From positions 251,745 through 315,744 of the forward strand of contig NZ_JAPQES010000002.1 of NCBI RefSeq assembly GCF_026735165.1: DNA of 64,000 nt, written 5' to 3'. The translations under genes were made by a program, and so were the position numbers. This DNA is from Clostridium ganghwense (GTDB lineage Bacteria > Bacillota > Clostridia > Clostridiales > Clostridiaceae). Under the pieces are notes generated by a model. It did no database searches. It was not told the origin of the DNA and was given only the letters and a program-made list of their open reading frames with translations. Below are positions 1-9,244 of this stretch, in pieces. Positions within the stretch are counted from its first letter, which is position 1. Each line of letters opens with the position of its first letter.

Positions 1-1
1 T

Positions 2-133
2 AGATTTAATTATGTATATATAAGACGAGCTTCAAAAAAAGAACATACTTGGAAAGTGTCAGACGATGTATATTTAAAAAGTTGTGAAATTATTACAGTT
101 ACCGATAACTACGTACCAATTGTATCAGTATAA
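2..133 (+). CDS. 3' end of an unidentified protein gene (partial)
   Basis: An open frame runs in from the left edge without a start and stops at TAA 131-133, giving 43 residues that end in VTDNYVPIVSV. A strong hairpin follows directly, which supports a real gene end. The fragment contains a VYIRRA stretch and is mixed hydrophobic and charged; I recognise no family. It points towards the minus-strand glycan genes, so it may belong to the same surface locus, but that is only position. The identity is unknown. Confidence 0.5.
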   Translation, partial: RFNYVYIRRASKKEHTWKVSDDVYLKSCEIITVTDNYVPIVSV

Positions 134-141
134 AAAATAAA

Positions 142-189
142 AGCATATATTACTACAAATGTTCAAATACGTTTGTAGTAATATATGCT
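142..189. terminator. bidirectional rho-independent terminator
   Basis: An 18-bp perfect inverted repeat (142-159 with 172-189) is flanked by A/T runs on both sides. It can end the partial plus-strand gene (stop at 133) and the minus-strand glycan operon (stop at 214). Confidence 0.85.
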
Positions 190-213
190 CTTTTAGCGTA
201 TTAATAGTTATAA

Positions 214-927
214 TTATTTATATACAATATCACCCATAAACTCGCTTAATATTTTCTTTACTTCTGAAGAATCTGTTATTATATCTTTTTCTTTTATAGG
301 TTTAAATTTTGCTAAAGCATCAGCTGTATTCTTAGAATGTACATGCCACAAAAAATTACGTTTTTTTATAACTTCATGAGGTAATTTAATTGCTCCTGGA
401 TGTCCATTTATCAATTTATATCTATTACCAGCTAAATAATCTTCAACTTTATATATTAATGTAAAAAAAGGTGGACTTGGATGATGATATTTACCTAAAC
501 GTTCTGCATTAGAATCATATAAGTATCCCTCTTGATTTACTAGTACTATAGTATTTTGTTTTGGGTTATATTCATGTAATTGCTGTGTATAAGTTTTATG
601 ATACATATCATCTGTATCTAATCGTGCTAAATATAAATAATCATAACCTTGTATTTCTTTTTCAATATCAGATTTATAGTCAGTTTTTCTGATAAATCTA
701 ATATTATATGGAAGTTTATCATACTTATCAAGGTATTCTTTTACTATATCTTCTGTTTTTTCGTGATACATATAGGTAGCTGTAAAATCTTGATTAATTT
801 GTGCTTTTAAACTTTTCAATGTATATTTCATAAATATATCAATTCTATATTTAATCCATTCCTTATCGAATCTTCCTTTCCATGGATAAGTATTTAAACT
901 ACTACTTATATAAATCTTTTTTTTCAT
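214..927 (-). CDS. putative rhamnosyltransferase-like glycosyltransferase
   Basis: The 237-aa soluble protein has a GT-A-like core: an N-terminal strand (KKIYISSSLNTY), an acidic LARLDTDDMYH motif near residues 101-111 that fits a metal and nucleotide-sugar binding DxDD, and a C-terminal GHPGAIKLPHEV segment. The layout resembles the 'putative rhamnosyl transferase' family (PF11316-like). The start has a good ribosome site (GGAGG, 6-nt spacer). It is the last gene of the rfbF-rfbG-SDR-GT unit, so it probably transfers the sugar made by the CDP-glucose branch to a glycan or protein. The donor and acceptor cannot be read from the sequence. Another GT-A family is possible. Confidence 0.65.
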   Translation of the reverse strand: MKKKIYISSSLNTYPWKGRFDKEWIKYRIDIFMKYTLKSLKAQINQDFTATYMYHEKTEDIVKEYLDKYDKLPYNIRFIRKTDYKSDIEKEIQGYDYLYLARLDTDDMYHKTYTQQLHEYNPKQNTIVLVNQEGYLYDSNAERLGKYHHPSPPFFTLIYKVEDYLAGNRYKLINGHPGAIKLPHEVIKKRNFLWHVHSKNTADALAKFKPIKEKDIITDSSEVKKILSEFMGDIVYK

Positions 928-947
928 AATTAACCTCCACTACTTTT

Positions 948-1856
948 TTAATATTTTATTTGCTTTTTCCACCACTCAATTGTTTCATCTAATCCTTTGT
1001 CCATATCATAATATGGAACCCATCCTATTTCATTCTTAAGTCTATTAATATCTGCTAATATTACATGTGCTTCATCAGGTGATGTTTTAATATCTTCTAA
1101 ATGAATTAAATCTTGACTTCCTATTTTGGCACCAATTTCCATAAAAAAATCCATTAATTTTATTGGATTACCTGAACCAATATTAACTACTCCTTCTACA
1201 TTACTTTCAAACAAGCCCACAAGTGCAGAAGCCACATCATAAACATGTAAATAATCTCTTATTTGCCTACCATGAGAACAATGAGCTACTTCACCTTTTA
1301 AAAGTTTATTTATTACATAAGGTATAACTCTATTAGGATTCTCATGAGGGCCATACACATAAAAAATCCTAGCCCAAGCTAAACTCAAATCATTTTTCAT
1401 ACAATAACTTTCTGCAATACTGTGCAAGCTTGCTTTACACACTCCGTATAATAAATTGGATTTTACAGGTGTTAACTGCTCATTTAAATAACCATATTTA
1501 CAATCATATTCACTACAAGTTCCTCCAAATACAGCTCTTTTTCCATTATACTTTTTAAAACTTTCAAGAATTTCTATACCAACCTGAACCCATTTCAAAT
1601 GTATATTTGATTTTTTATATTTTTCAGGAGTAATATTCCAAGCAAGATGTAGTAAATAAGTAGGTTTAACTCTTCTAAACAACGCATCTATTTGCAGTAA
1701 ATCTAGTAAATCTATACAATGCCAATAAATATTTTTATTACTCGATTTAAACTGCCTAGAACTAACTGCATGTACTTCATATCCTTTGTTTACTAGTAAA
1801 TTTAGAGTATTCCTCCCAATAAAGCCACTAGCACCTGTAACTAAAATCCTCTTCAT
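948..1856 (-). CDS. NAD-dependent sugar epimerase/reductase (extended SDR)
   Basis: A 302-aa extended short-chain dehydrogenase with the Rossmann motif GASGFIGRN right after the start and a LLYGVCKAS segment giving the YxxxK catalytic pair. A longer frame starting at 1907 is open, but that ATG has no ribosome site and would add 17 residues before the Rossmann strand. The ATG at 1856 (MKRILVTGA), or a TTG two codons earlier behind GAGGAG, fits the family better. It follows rfbG, so it most likely epimerises or reduces CDP-4-keto-6-deoxyglucose. No RfbH-type 3-dehydratase is present, so a 3,6-dideoxy sugar is not directly implied. Exact stereochemistry unknown. Confidence 0.75.
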   Translation of the reverse strand: MKRILVTGASGFIGRNTLNLLVNKGYEVHAVSSRQFKSSNKNIYWHCIDLLDLLQIDALFRRVKPTYLLHLAWNITPEKYKKSNIHLKWVQVGIEILESFKKYNGKRAVFGGTCSEYDCKYGYLNEQLTPVKSNLLYGVCKASLHSIAESYCMKNDLSLAWARIFYVYGPHENPNRVIPYVINKLLKGEVAHCSHGRQIRDYLHVYDVASALVGLFESNVEGVVNIGSGNPIKLMDFFMEIGAKIGSQDLIHLEDIKTSPDEAHVILADINRLKNEIGWVPYYDMDKGLDETIEWWKKQIKY

Positions 1857-1893
1857 AGACAATTTATCATACTCCTCAATATTACTTATTTTT

Positions 1894-2967
1894 CTATAAT
1901 TTTTCATATTGTTTTATTTGATTTAAACATAGATCATATACATCTCTTTTTTTGTAATTTCTATACCATTCTACAGTATATTTTAATGACTCATATATAT
2001 TTAACTTAGGTATCCATCCTAAATAAGTTTTTGCTTTAGTACAATCTAAAGTTAATGTATTAGCTTCATGTAATTTATTTTCTTTAGATAATTTTATACA
2101 ACCATTACCACCCCACTGCTGTAATATAATATTAGCTACCGTCTCAACATTAACAATTGAATTATAATCAGGTCCAAAATTCCATCCACCACAATATTTA
2201 GTTCCATCTTTATACATATTAGCAGCTAAAATTAAATAGCCCTTTAAGGGTTCTAATACATGTTGAAATGGTCTAATAGCCTTTGGATTTCTAATTTCTA
2301 TAGGCTTATTGCTCGTTAAAGCCCTGATACAATCAGGAACTATTCTATCTTTAGCCCAGTCTCCTCCTCCAATAACATTTCCTGCTCTTACTGATGCAAT
2401 AGCTTTTCTATGTTCTTCATAATTCTTAGGATTTATAAAAGAATTTCTAAATGAAGCTATTAAAATCTCTGCACATGCTTTACTAGAACTATAAGGATCA
2501 TATCCTCCCATTGGATCATCTTCTCTATATCCCCAAATTTGTTCTCTATTTTCATAACATTTATCCGTAGTAACCATAATTCCAGCCTTTACAGTGTTGG
2601 ATTGTCTTATACACTCTAATACATTTAACGTCCCCATGACATTAACTTCATAAGTTTCTATAGGTATCTTATATGAAAGTCTAACAAGAGGCTGTGCAGC
2701 TAAGTGAAAAACTATATCTGGTTTATATTTTTCAAATATAGCTTTTAATTTATTTAAATCTCTAACATCACCTCTAATATCTATAATTTTTTTATTTAGA
2801 CCTGCCATTACAAAATTATCTTCCTGTGAATTAGGAGCTAATGCATATCCTATAACATTAGCTCCTAATTCTCTAAGCCATATACTGAGCCAAGATCCTT
2901 TGAATCCTGTATGTCCTGTAACTAGGACATTTTTATTTTTATAAATATCCTTAAATATATTACTCAT
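1894..2967 (-). CDS. rfbG: CDP-glucose 4,6-dehydratase
   Basis: Converts CDP-D-glucose to CDP-4-dehydro-6-deoxyglucose with NAD+. The 357-aa extended SDR shows the NAD motif GHTGFKGSW near residue 18, HLAAQPLVRLSY, TTDKCYEN and the catalytic YSSSK. The GFKGSWLSIWL stretch is typical of RfbG rather than RmlB. I place the start at ATG 2967: it overlaps the rfbF stop as TAATG and has GGAAGG ten bases upstream, a translational-coupling layout. Two upstream in-frame ATGs (2985, 2976) are less likely. It acts directly after RfbF. Confidence 0.9.
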   Translation of the reverse strand: MSNIFKDIYKNKNVLVTGHTGFKGSWLSIWLRELGANVIGYALAPNSQEDNFVMAGLNKKIIDIRGDVRDLNKLKAIFEKYKPDIVFHLAAQPLVRLSYKIPIETYEVNVMGTLNVLECIRQSNTVKAGIMVTTDKCYENREQIWGYREDDPMGGYDPYSSSKACAEILIASFRNSFINPKNYEEHRKAIASVRAGNVIGGGDWAKDRIVPDCIRALTSNKPIEIRNPKAIRPFQHVLEPLKGYLILAANMYKDGTKYCGGWNFGPDYNSIVNVETVANIILQQWGGNGCIKLSKENKLHEANTLTLDCTKAKTYLGWIPKLNIYESLKYTVEWYRNYKKRDVYDLCLNQIKQYEKL

Positions 2968-3737
2968 TACTTCCATACCTTCCACGGTTTATTACCAGTA
3001 TTCCACAACATATTAGCTCTCTGAACATCCTTAAAAGTATCTATTGCAATCCAAAAACCATCGTGTTTAAATATAGCTAATTCTTTCTCCTGTGCTATAT
3101 TTCTAATAGGCTTTTCTTCGAACATACAATCCTCTTGAATATAGTTAAATACCTTTTTATTTAGTACCATAAAGCCTCCATTTATAAACCCACCTTGTCT
3201 AGGCTTTTCGTTAAAAGACTTAGCTATTCCATTTTCAACTTCTATTACTCCATAAGATGACATAGGATGAACTCCTGTCATAGTAACTATTTTTTCCATT
3301 TTTTTATGATATTCTATAAGCTTATTAATATTTATATCACTTAATCCATCTCCGTATGTCATTAAAAAGTTTTCTTCATCTATATATTTTTCTATTTTTT
3401 TTAATCTACCTGCAGTTAATGTTTCAAGTCCTGTATCAACTAAAGTAACATTCCAATTTTCTCTTTCTTGATTATGATATTGTATATATTTAGAACCATT
3501 ATCTATATGAAGAGTATAGTCATTATTCATCCAATCCATATCATTAAAATACTGCTTTATCATATTTCCCTTATATCCAAGACATAAAATAAAATCTTTT
3601 ACTCCATAATATGAATATATTTTTAATATATGCCATATTATTGGCCTTCCGCCTATATCTACAAGAGGTTTAGGTCTATATTCTGTTTCTTCTCTCATAC
3701 GGGTTCCTTTACCTCCACATAATATAACTGCCTTCAT
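2967..3737 (-). CDS. rfbF: glucose-1-phosphate cytidylyltransferase
   Basis: Makes CDP-glucose from CTP and glucose-1-phosphate, the entry step of CDP-deoxysugar synthesis. The 256-aa nucleotidyltransferase has the N-terminal signature MKAVILCGGKGTRM, EYRPKPLVDIGGRPI, and the metal-binding YGDGLSD near residue 128. Length and motifs match RfbF rather than the thymidylyltransferase at 3921-4655. It is the first gene of a four-gene unit (rfbF-rfbG-SDR-GT) and is coupled to rfbG by a TAATG overlap. A ribosome site (GAGGGG) precedes the start. Confidence 0.92.
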   Translation of the reverse strand: MKAVILCGGKGTRMREETEYRPKPLVDIGGRPIIWHILKIYSYYGVKDFILCLGYKGNMIKQYFNDMDWMNNDYTLHIDNGSKYIQYHNQERENWNVTLVDTGLETLTAGRLKKIEKYIDEENFLMTYGDGLSDININKLIEYHKKMEKIVTMTGVHPMSSYGVIEVENGIAKSFNEKPRQGGFINGGFMVLNKKVFNYIQEDCMFEEKPIRNIAQEKELAIFKHDGFWIAIDTFKDVQRANMLWNTGNKPWKVWK

Positions 3738-3850
3738 TATTATCCCCTCGCGTTTTTATTATAAAAAATTAGAAATTTAAACTTATTTGTCCTACACTAA
3801 ATTATATGTATCCAATGTTTCTTTTGTGATTAAACAACTAATTTTGCACA

Positions 3851-3895
3851 AAAAACAGAACCTAAAAAATTAAACATTATTTAAAGGTTCTGTTT
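3851..3895 (-). terminator. rho-independent terminator after rfbA
   Basis: On the minus strand the stem AAACAGAACCT / AGGTTCTGTTT has a 21-nt loop and is followed by a T-run. It separates the rfbA transcript from the downstream rfbF unit, so the CDP branch is probably transcribed separately. Confidence 0.75.
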
Positions 3896-3920
3896 ATAGT
3901 CTTAAATAACTTATAATATA

Positions 3921-4655
3921 TTATTTATCTAAAATACTCATTAAATCTATATCTTTAGCAAGAATGTTAGCAGACATTAAAGAAGAAATAGTCCCAGCAT
4001 CAATCCACCAATTTTTTAATACATCGTAACTTAAATAACTTTGCTTTATATAACAATTATTTACATCAGTTATTTCTAATTCATTTCTACTAGAGGGTTT
4101 TAATTTTTTTATCACATCAAATACCTGATTATCATACATATATATCCCTGTTACGCAATAATTGCTCTTAGGCTTTTTAGGCTTTTCTTCAATGTTTACT
4201 ATTTTATTTTCATATATATCTGCTATTCCATATCTTGTAGGATCTTTTACTTCTTTTATTAAAACCTTTGCTCCCTTGTCTTGTTTTCTAAATTTATCTA
4301 CAAAAGGTTTAATATTATCATAAAAAATATTATCTCCCAACATAACTACACATTTATCTAATCCTACAAACTTTTCACACAAGCCTAAAGCCTCAGCTAT
4401 ACCACCAGCTTTTTCTTGCACTCTGTAGGTAAATTCCATTCCAAATTCATTTCCATTTCCTAATAATTTAGCTAAAGAGCCTATATCTTTTTTGCTACTA
4501 ATAATCATTATATCTGTAATTAAAGCTTGTTTTAATTTTGCAATACTATAATAAATCATAGGATATCTACCAATCGGAAGTAAGTGTTTGTTTATAGATT
4601 TAGTAATTGGATATAACCTAGTACCATTTCCTCCTGCTAGAATTATTCCTTTCAT
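3921..4655 (-). CDS. rfbA: glucose-1-phosphate thymidylyltransferase
   Basis: Makes dTDP-glucose from dTTP and glucose-1-phosphate. The 244-aa protein carries MKGIILAGGNGTRLYPIT, NKHLLPIGRYPMIYYSI, VVMLGDNIF and a late WIDAGT segment, all diagnostic of RmlA/RfbA. It is shorter than the roughly 290-aa tetrameric RmlA because it lacks the C-terminal extension. This matches the short form common in Firmicutes and archaea. It pairs with rfbB upstream. No rmlC or rmlD occurs in the window, so dTDP-rhamnose cannot be the product from these genes alone. Confidence 0.92.
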   Translation of the reverse strand: MKGIILAGGNGTRLYPITKSINKHLLPIGRYPMIYYSIAKLKQALITDIMIISSKKDIGSLAKLLGNGNEFGMEFTYRVQEKAGGIAEALGLCEKFVGLDKCVVMLGDNIFYDNIKPFVDKFRKQDKGAKVLIKEVKDPTRYGIADIYENKIVNIEEKPKKPKSNYCVTGIYMYDNQVFDVIKKLKPSSRNELEITDVNNCYIKQSYLSYDVLKNWWIDAGTISSLMSANILAKDIDLMSILDK

Positions 4656-4794
4656 TTTTCATATTCCTCTCTTTCATCATATATAACATATAGTTACTTT
4701 ATCTTTAATCCTTTCACTAATCATAATATTCAGTGTCTATTTAAAAGTAACCATAGAAAATATACAATTAAAAGAGTATTTATTTACCTATTAT

Positions 4795-5808
4795 TTAAGA
4801 TATACTATTTTCAAGCCATGCTCTATTATTCAAATACCAATCAATAGTTTTATCTATTCCTACTTCAAAAGAAAATTCTGTACTCCATCCTAAATTTTTT
4901 CTTATTTTTTCAGCACTTATTGCATATCTCCAATCATGACCTTTTCTATCTTCCACAAATTTAATAAGTTGCTCTGTAATGCCATTTTTCATTTTCTCAC
5001 TTATAATTCTTATAATCAATTTTACAATTTCAATATTGGTTTTCTCGTTATTTCCACCTATATTGTAAACCTCTCCACTCTTACCTTGTTTCATTACTAA
5101 ATCTAATGCTCTGCAATGATCTTCTACATAAAGCCAATCTCTAACATTAAGTCCTTTACCATACACGGGTACATTCTTTTTTTGTAAACAATTATTTATA
5201 ACTAGTGGAATGAGTTTTTCAGGAAACTGATTTGGTCCATAATTATTAGAACATCTTGTTATATTGACAGGCATTTGATAGGTATCATAATACGCTTTAA
5301 CTATACAATCTGCACTTGCTTTACTAGCTGAATAGGGGCTATGAGGATTTAATGGTGTGTTTTCAGTAAAATAGCCTGTATCTCCAAGAGAACCATAAAC
5401 TTCATCAGTAGAAACTTGTAAAAATTTTTTTCCCTTAATGAAACTCTTATTTATAATCCAAGCTTCTTTTGCACAATTTAAAAGATTTACTGTTCCTAGC
5501 ACATTAGTTTTTACAAAAATCTCAGGATTGTTTATACTTCTATCTACATGAGACTCTGCTGCAAAATTAACAACATAGTCTATGTCATATTTATTAAATA
5601 TATCTTTTACTAAATCCTTATTACAAATATCTCCTTTTATAAATTTGTAGTTTGAATTATTTTCTATCTCTTTTAAATTTTCCAGATTGCCTGCATAAGT
5701 TAATTTATCTAAATTTATAACTTTAATATTTTTATACTTGTTAATTACATATTTAATGAAATTAGCTCCTATAAACCCAGCTCCTCCAGTAACCAAAAAT
5801 TTTTGCAT
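4795..5808 (-). CDS. rfbB: dTDP-glucose 4,6-dehydratase
   Basis: Converts dTDP-glucose to dTDP-4-keto-6-deoxyglucose. The 337-aa extended SDR shows GGAGFIGANF (NAD motif), NFAAESHVDRSI, the DEV active-site triplet in VSTDEVYGSLG, YSASKA for the catalytic Tyr/Lys, and NNYGPNQFPEKLIPL, all classic RmlB signatures. It is separated from rfbA by about 140 bp. Its product is the usual substrate for sugar aminotransferases of the DegT type found at 11213-12286. That makes dTDP-4-amino-4,6-dideoxyglucose or a 3-amino isomer a reasonable product. Confidence 0.93.
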   Translation of the reverse strand: MQKFLVTGGAGFIGANFIKYVINKYKNIKVINLDKLTYAGNLENLKEIENNSNYKFIKGDICNKDLVKDIFNKYDIDYVVNFAAESHVDRSINNPEIFVKTNVLGTVNLLNCAKEAWIINKSFIKGKKFLQVSTDEVYGSLGDTGYFTENTPLNPHSPYSASKASADCIVKAYYDTYQMPVNITRCSNNYGPNQFPEKLIPLVINNCLQKKNVPVYGKGLNVRDWLYVEDHCRALDLVMKQGKSGEVYNIGGNNEKTNIEIVKLIIRIISEKMKNGITEQLIKFVEDRKGHDWRYAISAEKIRKNLGWSTEFSFEVGIDKTIDWYLNNRAWLENSIS

Positions 5809-5922
5809 TGCTTTTCTCCACCTTTTATCAAAGTAACTTTACGTTAACCTTATTCTTTAAACCATATATTGATTAATACTTTAAATTTAATAAACATTTA
5901 TTATCCACTGTACTCAACATAA

Positions 5923-6810
5923 CTATATAATTTGAAATTTTTCTATCTCTTGTTTATACTGTTTATATTTAGGATTTTGTTTAATTATATTGATTGACTT
6001 GCTAAATGTAACTTTCCATTTTTGTAAAGCAGCATTATACTCTTCTTCAGTTAACAAACCAGTTTTATACGCATTTTCTACAAGATATATCCATTCCACT
6101 AAATCTGTAACTCTATCCACTGTCACAGCATTTTGACCTCCATGGATTCTTCTATAACTTAATATATTATTAACACGTATACAATCTCCTTTGGAACAAA
6201 GTACAAGCCACATTGCTACATCTTCAAGTATACGATGCTGTCTTCCTCCAAAAACACCAAATCTATCAATATATTTTTTATCAAAAAGAACACCGGTTGG
6301 TGCACCTACAACATTTGCAAACCTTCTAAAAAAACTTTTAATTAAATCGACACCTTTTTTTCTTTTTACTACTAGATTTTCAACTGGTAAATATAAAATA
6401 GGCTCTCGTTTCCACCCTATTTTTTCATTAGCACCAACAACCATAGTTACATTTTCATATTTACAAATACATTCCACCATTATTTTTATCTTATCAGGAT
6501 GAAATACATCATCATCATGTAAATAATTTATATATTTCCCAGAAGACAACTCCAAACATTTTTGACTATTTCTTGTCCCCCTTAGTCCTAGTGGTCCTCC
6601 ATTATAATAGTATTTTATATTTTTATATTTCTTAAGATAAGGTTCTATCATTTTTGTTGTATCATCATTTGTACTATCATCACATATAATTATCTCTATA
6701 TTTTTATAAGTCTGGTTTAATGCACTATCTAAAGCTACTTGTAAATAATGAGGTCTGTTATATGTTGGTATTAAAACACTCACTAAAGGATTAAATTTAT
6801 TTTCAATCAT
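5923..6810 (-). CDS. family 2 glycosyltransferase
   Basis: The 295-aa GT-A enzyme begins with NPLVSVLIPTYNRPHYLQVALDS, followed by IEIIICDDSTNDDT (nucleotide-binding Asp) and YLHDDDVFHPDK (metal DxD), then a RRIHGGQNA segment. No membrane segments are visible, so it acts on the cytoplasmic face. The ATG at 6810 (MIENKF) is preferred because GGGTG lies 6 bases upstream; a TTG 18 bases further upstream is also open. It lies downstream of the aminotransferase/GNAT cassette, so it may use the modified dTDP-sugar (inference from position). Confidence 0.85.
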   Translation of the reverse strand: MIENKFNPLVSVLIPTYNRPHYLQVALDSALNQTYKNIEIIICDDSTNDDTTKMIEPYLKKYKNIKYYYNGGPLGLRGTRNSQKCLELSSGKYINYLHDDDVFHPDKIKIMVECICKYENVTMVVGANEKIGWKREPILYLPVENLVVKRKKGVDLIKSFFRRFANVVGAPTGVLFDKKYIDRFGVFGGRQHRILEDVAMWLVLCSKGDCIRVNNILSYRRIHGGQNAVTVDRVTDLVEWIYLVENAYKTGLLTEEEYNAALQKWKVTFSKSINIIKQNPKYKQYKQEIEKFQII

Positions 6811-6911
6811 ACTTTTCACCCATTTCAATAATATTTTTCAAATCCTTTTATTTTGTAACTATATATATACACTTTTATAATATGCTAAACATAAAAATTT
6901 CGTTATAATAA

Positions 6912-6952
6912 AAAAAGTGACTTAGTTTAACTTTAAACCAAAGCCACTTTTA
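6912..6952. terminator. terminator closing the aminotransferase/GNAT cassette
   Basis: An imperfect stem-loop (AAAAGTG...CACTTTT core with GTTTAA/TTAAAC inner pairs) is bounded by A and T runs on both strands. It lies just past the GNAT remnant and marks the transcript end before the GT2 gene. Confidence 0.6.
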
Positions 6953-6969
6953 ATCCTTCAATTCTTTAT

Positions 6970-7023
6970 TTAAAATTCACCTTTTCTATATGCTGGGAAA
7001 TAATCTTTATCAACTATTTTAAA
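6970..7023 (-). pseudogene. 3' remnant of a third GNAT-like gene
   Basis: On the minus strand this stretch encodes FKIVDKDYFPAYRKGEF and a stop, preceded in frame by another stop and by no open frame. The two intact GNAT genes end in EYFPQYREGEF and EYFPEYREGEF. The match in sequence and stop position, directly downstream of a PLP-protein gene and before the terminator, shows it is the tail of a lost third copy. Confidence 0.75.
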
Positions 7024-7074
7024 TTATTACTTATACTTTTAAATTTCCATTTTTCTAGTATTTTCAAAGTATAG

Positions 7075-8022
7075 TTATACATATCTCTTTATTAACTCAC
7101 ATATAAATTTCATATCATTCAAATCATATCTTTGATCTATTGGTAAAGGTAATAAATATCTAGTTAATTTATATTCAAAAGTATTGTCTTTTACTCTTTC
7201 TAAAACTTCTTTCCAATAAGTTGCTACATATAATTTATTTTTTATAAGTTTTTGTCTTATTCCTTCTTTCGTTATTAATAATGGATAAACCATCGGTCCA
7301 TTTAAATAATTTATATCAATTTTCAATTCATTAAATTGAGATAATTTTTCGTGCAAATAAAGAAAATTTCTCTCTCTTATTGACTTAACCTCATTATAAT
7401 TTATGCTTTTCATAATCCTCTTAGTCAACTTAGACATTGACATTAATTTTCTATCTTTAAACTTACATTGATTGTGTATAAAATCATCATAGCTTTCCTT
7501 TGCTGATATATCAATTCTCTTCAATAAATATAAACATCTATCGTATGAATTATCTCTCTCAAACTCTACTAAATATCTATATTTAGTATAAAGATATCCA
7601 CCTTCTGGAACTCCAAAAAATTTTCTTGGAGAGTATATTGTTCTAACATCTTTTATTTGTTGCTCAAAAAAAGCTTGGGAATTGTCTATAATAACATTAT
7701 TTTTATCATATATAGAATCAACTATTTTCTTATTTATGCCAAAATAATTAATATATATAAATAATTCACTAGATAAAATTTTTTTGTGTAATATAGGATT
7801 AAAGTCATTATTTATATTATAAAATTCATAATTTATATTCTCTCTGATTATAGGTTCTAACAAAGTATGACAAGAATAATATGGTAAATATATCTTTTGG
7901 GGTCTCTCAGCTTTTATAATATAAAGCAAACAATTTCTAGCACTATTAAGTTTTATAGCATCTTTATGATATTCTTCACCTTTATTTAATTCTAATTCAA
8001 AAAAACCTCCTATTTCTTTCAT
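7075..8022 (-). CDS. DegT-like PLP-dependent protein, copy A
   Basis: The 315-aa protein is closely similar to copy B at 10209-11156 and exactly the same length. It keeps landmarks of DegT/StrS sugar aminotransferases: IIDNSQAFF (Asp113 for the PLP ring nitrogen, Gln116) and SPRKFFGVPEGGYLY with Lys134 as the expected Schiff-base lysine. The N-terminal part is about 45 residues shorter than in the bona fide DegT enzyme at 11213-12286, and the usual NGTxAL phosphate loop is replaced by NSARNCL. So it is a divergent branch. It could be a sugar aminotransferase, a dehydratase or a non-catalytic partner. The ribosome site GAGTGGTG precedes ATG 8022. Confidence 0.65.
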   Translation of the reverse strand: MKEIGGFFELELNKGEEYHKDAIKLNSARNCLLYIIKAERPQKIYLPYYSCHTLLEPIIRENINYEFYNINNDFNPILHKKILSSELFIYINYFGINKKIVDSIYDKNNVIIDNSQAFFEQQIKDVRTIYSPRKFFGVPEGGYLYTKYRYLVEFERDNSYDRCLYLLKRIDISAKESYDDFIHNQCKFKDRKLMSMSKLTKRIMKSINYNEVKSIRERNFLYLHEKLSQFNELKIDINYLNGPMVYPLLITKEGIRQKLIKNKLYVATYWKEVLERVKDNTFEYKLTRYLLPLPIDQRYDLNDMKFICELIKRYV

Positions 8023-8104
8023 GTAAACACCACTCTTAATTAATTTTAATGCTTATACTTATTTATAATAAAACTTCAGGTCATATGCTCATAATTTTAA
8101 TTAT

Positions 8105-9013
8105 TCAAAATTCCCCTTCTCTATATTGTGGAAAATATTCACTATTACTTTTTTTCAAGTCACGAATTATTGTGTTATACTTTTCTTTATTTAAAACTTT
8201 TCCACAAATATAAGCCATTCTTGTCCCTGTACTCCATCCTCTTTTAAAATAATTCAATCCATCATTTTTATTTGCAATTGTTCCTGCGCCTGCTCCAAAA
8301 TTTACCCATTTAACTTTATCTTTCAAGTATTCTAGAGCCCTCATTCTAATAGCATAGGAAGCATTTAATTTATACCCTTCATCGCTAAAAGCTGATAAAT
8401 GAGTATATGCAACTTCTTCATAAATAATAATCAAATTTACTCCCACTATTTTGCCATTATATAATCCACGTACTAGTAACATACCTGGTGTTTTCAGTTG
8501 ATATTCAAAAGCTTTTTTCGAAAATTGTCTCATACCTATAATTTTATGCCTTTTTACTAAAACATTATATAATTGCAGCACTTCATCTAAATATCTAATA
8601 TAATCATTGGTACATATTTCTACATCTATCTTTTTTAAAGCTCTTCTTGAATTTTTTTTATGACCTCTAGCTATAATTTTATTTAATTCACAGGATAAAT
8701 CGGCTATATAATGCTCTTTAAATGGCTTTACAAAATCAAAAGTGTTATATAGTTGTGTTAAATTATAATTTCCAAAGGGATCTGCAACTAAAGATATACT
8801 AACTAAATCTTTTTTTAATTTTTCAAAATCTAAAGAAAGTTTTGTCCAATCTTTACAACAAAATAGAGGGTATAATCCCATTGCATCATACAATTTATAT
8901 TCATCGATTTTTCTTTTTAAAATCCATCCACCACTTTCTTCTAATCTTAGAGGCTGTCCCCATTCTTTAAATGAATTTGCATAGTTATAGCTTAGATATC
9001 CTTTCTCGTCCAA
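8105..9013 (-). CDS. GNAT/FemAB-like acyltransferase, copy A
   Basis: A 302-aa protein that starts at TTG 9013 behind GGAAGGGAAG. The N-terminal half (LFCCKDWTKL, DPFGNYNLTQL) is followed by KKNSRRALKKI and LKTPGMLLVRGLYNGKIVGVNLIIIYEEVAYTH in separate β-strand-like blocks, then YAIRMRALEYLKDK and NYFKRGW. This is the layout of single-polypeptide acyltransferases with a FemAB/GNAT fold (PF13480-like). It is a paralogue of the gene at 9245-10153. In this locus it would N- or O-acylate an amino sugar nucleotide or glycan (inference). There is no membrane segment or signal peptide. Confidence 0.6.
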   Translation of the reverse strand: MDEKGYLSYNYANSFKEWGQPLRLEESGGWILKRKIDEYKLYDAMGLYPLFCCKDWTKLSLDFEKLKKDLVSISLVADPFGNYNLTQLYNTFDFVKPFKEHYIADLSCELNKIIARGHKKNSRRALKKIDVEICTNDYIRYLDEVLQLYNVLVKRHKIIGMRQFSKKAFEYQLKTPGMLLVRGLYNGKIVGVNLIIIYEEVAYTHLSAFSDEGYKLNASYAIRMRALEYLKDKVKWVNFGAGAGTIANKNDGLNYFKRGWSTGTRMAYICGKVLNKEKYNTIIRDLKKSNSEYFPQYREGEF

Positions 9014-9083
9014 ATTAATTTCTTCCCTTCCTTATTTTAATTCTGTTTTATTAAATTATATAAGCACCTATTAACGCCAACTT

Positions 9084-9123
9084 CAGTAATTAGAATATTA
9101 TTACAATAATATTCTAATTACTG
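9084..9123. repeat. 17-bp perfect inverted repeat between the two GNAT genes
   Basis: Arms 9084-9100 and 9107-9123 are exact reverse complements around a 6-nt loop. Neither side has a clear T-run, so it may be an mRNA processing or stabilising hairpin rather than a terminator. Confidence 0.7.
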
Positions 9124-9244
9124 TAAATTAACTTTTATATTAAGCTATACACTCTTCATTTATACTCACTTTTATAATATTCAAATTCCAAAGATTACGT
9201 TCTAAACAAAAATTCTAAATTATATACTCAAAATTTTCTCTTGT

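Noticed and set aside
9014-9244. Remnant of a PLP gene between the two GNAT genes
   Set aside because: I compared this gap with both PLP genes by eye and saw no similarity; only an inverted repeat is present.
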